Source: Cyanobacteria bacterium UBA1221
GTDB taxonomy: Bacteria > Cyanobacteriota > Vampirovibrionia > Gastranaerophilales > Gastranaerophilaceae
Reading direction: 5' to 3'
DNA length: 8,237 bases
Assembly: GCA_002309425.1 (NCBI GenBank)
Contig: DBXD01000084.1
Span: forward strand, 22,672 to 30,908
Notes under the pieces: generated by a model
Seen by the model: only the letters and a program-made list of their open reading frames with translations
Databases searched by the model: none
Told to the model about the DNA's origin: nothing
Position numbers and translations under genes: made by a program
Shown here: positions 5,332-8,237 of the stretch, one piece after another
How positions within the stretch are numbered: position 1 is the stretch's first letter
Layout: every line of letters starts with the position of its first letter

Positions 5332-8237
5332 ATGAAGCACAAAAAAATATCGAACAAAAGACGTGTAGTTGCATCAGTTTTGAGTTTATTGATGGTTATC
5401 CAGCAGTCAGCACTGTTTCAGGCAATGGCGACAAGTATTACAAACACAGATGGTACCCCTCTGAATCCGGATGGTGGCATGTATAACATAACACCGGATA
5501 TGTTAAATGAAGATGCAAAAATTGGTTTCAGAAGATTTGGCCAATTTCTTTTGGATAACGGTGATATAGCCAACTTCATTTTCAAATGGTACAATACGCA
5601 GGGTGCATGGAATAATGGCCCAAGTTCTGAAATTGTAGGTAAAGACATTGACACGTTTATTGCTGCAGTAAACAGCGGACAAGTAAATATTAACGGTATA
5701 ATTAATGCTCTTAGTGCTTTACCAAACGGTGCTACCGGTACCGGAACTGAGAATGGTGCCATAGACAATGGTCACTTAGTATTTATAGCCCCGGGGGGTC
5801 TGGTTGTTGGTGCCAGCGGGGTCTTAAATGTAGGTTCTTTATCTGTAATTACTCCTACCCAAGATGCTTATGATAATTGGGCTGGAAATATTCAAAGTGC
5901 GCCAATGTTTGGCGAATATCAGCAGCAGGTTATAAATCCAAGTACCGGCATGCCTGTTTCGATTACTACAAATGGATATTATGGTGTTGAAGGTAGTACC
6001 ATGACATGGAGTGGTAATGAGTTTAATAATGCGATAAATGCGGCAAAAGATGTTCGTCTTGGCAATTCTACAAATCCGGGCGGTAAAATCATGGCAAATG
6101 GCAATTTGAACATTAATACGGGTTCATTTGTCAATTACGGACAGGTTGCTACCGGTGTAAATAATACAAATAGCAGTTTATACGGGAACGGTCATTACTT
6201 GACGACATCAGATAATGCGGCAAACATATTCAATAGTTTAGTAAGTACTCCGTCATCGCTTGCTTCTGCAATTGATGTAAAAACTTCCCAGCGTTTAGAT
6301 ATTAAGGACAATGCTATTGTTAAGAATAATGGTATTGGAAATACTACATTTACAAATAGCGGTACTGACGGAATTTTGATTTCAGGTGCTGTGACAAATA
6401 ACAATGGTGGCACAGCGATGTATAATAACAACACCGGAGCAAGCGGTATTACTATCGCACAGGGTGCTACGGTTACAAATGCCGGGGGTGCGTTTACGGT
6501 CAACAATCGCGGTACAGATGGCATTACCATAAGCGGTACTACAACAAACAGCGGTGGTAATACAAATATTACGAACGAATCAACGGGTACTAACGGTATA
6601 AAAATTACTTCTAACGGCAGAGTAAATCAAAGTGGTATGGCAGTTAACATTACTAACTCTGCAACAGGCGGCCAGGATAAGAAAGGTATTAATCTGGAGG
6701 GCAGAGTCGTTGGTACTAACGGTGCTAATGTTAATGTAACAAATTCAAACTCTAATTTCACTATTGGTCATAGCAGTGTAAGTGACGGAAATATTCAAAC
6801 AGCTGGCGGCAATGTTAGTATTACTGTAAATGACGGAGATTTCTTGAATAATGGTGTTGCAAGACAACATATTGTCACAACCAGTGGCGGTAATCTGGCA
6901 ATAGATGTCAACTACGGTTCAATCGGAGAGGAAGTCGGACCTTGTGCTGATGGAGTATGTACCGGTATCGGCTGGGATGATAGAGATCTTACAAAATCAA
7001 TAAATACAAAAGTTACAGGAAAAATTACAGCAGATAGCACGAATGCTACGTCGTCGCATGGTACTGTCAAACCTAATGGTTACGACGTTATTAATTTGGC
7101 AAGTTTAAATCAGAATATGAATGTTGATGCAATTCGTGCTGACGGCAGAGTAATCCTTCTGGCAGATTCCTTCAATGCTAATGATACTACAAATAATAAC
7201 TACGGCAGGGGTAGTTCAACTGATAAATATGACGTAGTTGCAAGCACAATTCACAACGATGGTACAGCTCATGTTGAAGGTGACGGTATTTCAATCATTG
7301 CGAACGGAAACATCGGTGCAAATAAAGCAAATCAACAAATAACATTCCGTCAGAATGATGGTGAATTTAATCAGAATTATGTAGCCGGATTTGTGCACCA
7401 AGATCAAGAACACAACCATAATTCGTCAGTCAATATCTATGATTATTCACCGGCAAGTGGAAATATGGGTGTTGATATGTTAACTAAATACGGTGACATA
7501 AATATTGTCGGACTTGACGATAAAGATAAATATGATCCTATTGATACCCGCGTATGTGCAATGATTGCGAGAAACGGCAGTATTAATGCGGAATTTTCAG
7601 GTAACACTTATGTTGAAGATGTTGCAGCTAAAAACGAAGTTAACCTTACTACACGCGGTCGGTATTTAATCGTGGATCATTTAGGTTATACTCCAAAATA
7701 CGAAACAGAGGGTGATTACTATGGTGGCTATTTAGGTACAAGAATTGCTCCTGAAACAGCTACATTAAAGGCTTTAGACCTCGGTAAAAACCAAAACCCA
7801 ATTGAGCAGTACAGTAATAAAAATCCTCATGGTACTGTTGTTGTTAAAGAGGGCAAGATGTATGGTCTGGGTCTGGGCAGAGGGGACGACCCGAATAACA
7901 ATAATCCGCAAGACTTGAATATTGTGGCAGATCACGCATACGCAGGAGGATATGAATTTATTATGGATCCACATGCAGGAGAAATGAACCCACAGGATAC
8001 CAGATTCACCTATGTTGAAAATGATGGTACAAATCCTATCCAAAATCTAAATCCAAACGGTGCTAATCCTGCCTCTATAAGAGTTACTGCGGTTAGACCG
8101 AGCGATGTAAGCAGCATTAAGAACGGAAACAATCCGGCAAGAAGAGCATATTATACGGGTTATGGTACTACTCAAGATCAAAATTATAATTATGATGGTG
8201 ATTTGGTACCTGAAGGAGATGAACAGGATCAGAACCT
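5332..8237 (+). CDS. Large secreted filamentous adhesin, haemagglutinin/LktA-like (C-terminus beyond window)
   Basis: The frame is open from ATG 5332 to the window edge: 968 complete codons with no stop. Residues 1-33 form a signal peptide, with basic n-region KHKKISNKRR, hydrophobic core VVASVLSLLMVIQQSALF and likely cleavage after AMA (31-33). Residues about 60-180 resemble the TPS secretion domain of two-partner exoproteins: GFRRFGQFLLDNGDIANFIF (65-84), VNINGIINAL (118-127) and NGHLVFIAPGGLVVGASG (146-163), then VLNVGSLSVITP. Residues 328-483 are about six Gly/Asn/Thr-rich beta-helix-like repeats. The later passenger includes TYVEDVAAKNEVNLTTRGRY (759-778), which I associate with LktA-family filamentous adhesins. 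Cysteine is nearly absent (538, 543, 742). The protein is probably exported by a TpsB or other outer-membrane pore, not seen here. Adhesion or host contact is inferred from family type; toxin activity should not be assumed. Confidence 0.85.
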   Translation, partial: MKHKKISNKRRVVASVLSLLMVIQQSALFQAMATSITNTDGTPLNPDGGMYNITPDMLNEDAKIGFRRFGQFLLDNGDIANFIFKWYNTQGAWNNGPSSEIVGKDIDTFIAAVNSGQVNINGIINALSALPNGATGTGTENGAIDNGHLVFIAPGGLVVGASGVLNVGSLSVITPTQDAYDNWAGNIQSAPMFGEYQQQVINPSTGMPVSITTNGYYGVEGSTMTWSGNEFNNAINAAKDVRLGNSTNPGGKIMANGNLNINTGSFVNYGQVATGVNNTNSSLYGNGHYLTTSDNAANIFNSLVSTPSSLASAIDVKTSQRLDIKDNAIVKNNGIGNTTFTNSGTDGILISGAVTNNNGGTAMYNNNTGASGITIAQGATVTNAGGAFTVNNRGTDGITISGTTTNSGGNTNITNESTGTNGIKITSNGRVNQSGMAVNITNSATGGQDKKGINLEGRVVGTNGANVNVTNSNSNFTIGHSSVSDGNIQTAGGNVSITVNDGDFLNNGVARQHIVTTSGGNLAIDVNYGSIGEEVGPCADGVCTGIGWDDRDLTKSINTKVTGKITADSTNATSSHGTVKPNGYDVINLASLNQNMNVDAIRADGRVILLADSFNANDTTNNNYGRGSSTDKYDVVASTIHNDGTAHVEGDGISIIANGNIGANKANQQITFRQNDGEFNQNYVAGFVHQDQEHNHNSSVNIYDYSPASGNMGVDMLTKYGDINIVGLDDKDKYDPIDTRVCAMIARNGSINAEFSGNTYVEDVAAKNEVNLTTRGRYLIVDHLGYTPKYETEGDYYGGYLGTRIAPETATLKALDLGKNQNPIEQYSNKNPHGTVVVKEGKMYGLGLGRGDDPNNNNPQDLNIVADHAYAGGYEFIMDPHAGEMNPQDTRFTYVENDGTNPIQNLNPNGANPASIRVTAVRPSDVSSIKNGNNPARRAYYTGYGTTQDQNYNYDGDLVPEGDEQDQN
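6313..6780 (+). repeat. Tandem beta-helix-like repeats in the adhesin
   Basis: Residues 328-483 split into about six imperfect units of 24-28 residues, with boundaries near 328, 353, 379, 403, 430 and 458. The first five share the pattern T-N-x-G-G, then N-N/T-x-x-x-x-x-G-I-x-I, then S/Q-G. The clearest copies are the ends SGTDGILISG (343-352), GASGITIAQG (369-378) and RGTDGITISG (393-402); the sixth unit is the most diverged. The regular hydrophobic GI-x-I every 25 or so residues fits one turn of a right-handed beta-helix. The DNA copies have diverged, so this is not recently expanded repeat DNA. Confidence 0.7.

Noticed and set aside
5418..8043. Minus-strand open frames at 5418-5768, 6195-6530 and 7774-8043
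   Set aside because: All are antisense to the continuous 968-codon adhesin frame and lack recognisable products or ribosome sites.

Overview
The window carries five genes read leftward (minus strand), which occupy about the first 4.9 kb, and the 5' end of one very large surface-protein gene read rightward from position 5332. DNA is AT-rich and codon use looks uniform throughout. The mix suggests a diderm, probably anaerobic host-associated bacterium: TrmFO (the folate-dependent tRNA methylase of Firmicutes, Cyanobacteria and relatives), a lipoprotein binding protein, and a huge secreted adhesin of filamentous-haemagglutinin/LktA type. The adhesin N-terminus resembles what I remember from gut Melainabacteria (Gastranaerophilales, sister to Cyanobacteria). 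That placement is from memory and is moderate confidence at best.

Positions 1-1721 (minus) hold a two-gene module. A cysteine-rich NifU/IscU-like Fe-S scaffold protein (1017-1721) is followed by a GGGtGRT-family protein (842 to the window edge, C-terminus missing). The scaffold gene has its own textbook promoter (TTGACA, 17 bp, TACAAT), with a perfect 12-bp palindrome over the predicted transcription start, so repressor control is likely. The 174-bp gap between the two genes carries a long imperfect inverted repeat built from AAGACKAT-like octamers.

Positions 1791-4983 (minus) look like a three-gene operon from one strong promoter (TTGACA, 17 bp, TATCAT). The order is an extracellular amino-acid-type binding lipoprotein, chorismate synthase (aroC, joined to it by a TAATG overlap) and trmFO (6 nt after aroC). 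No permease or ATPase for the binding protein is visible.

Positions 4984-5331 are a 348-bp divergent intergenic region. It holds an inverted repeat near the lipoprotein promoter, a possible 11-codon leader peptide with a strong Shine-Dalgarno inside an AGTACACT/AGTGTACT inverted repeat, and an AT-rich near-palindrome.

Positions 5332-8237 (plus) encode the first 968 residues of a secreted adhesin: signal peptide, TPS-like secretion domain, about six beta-helix-like repeats, then a long Asn/Gly/Asp-rich passenger. The reading frame is still open at the window edge.

The most promising poorly understood system is the Fe-S scaffold/GGGtGRT pair. The family pairing is known to me, but its function is not. 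No tRNA, rRNA, insertion sequence, CRISPR array or clear intrinsic terminator was seen.
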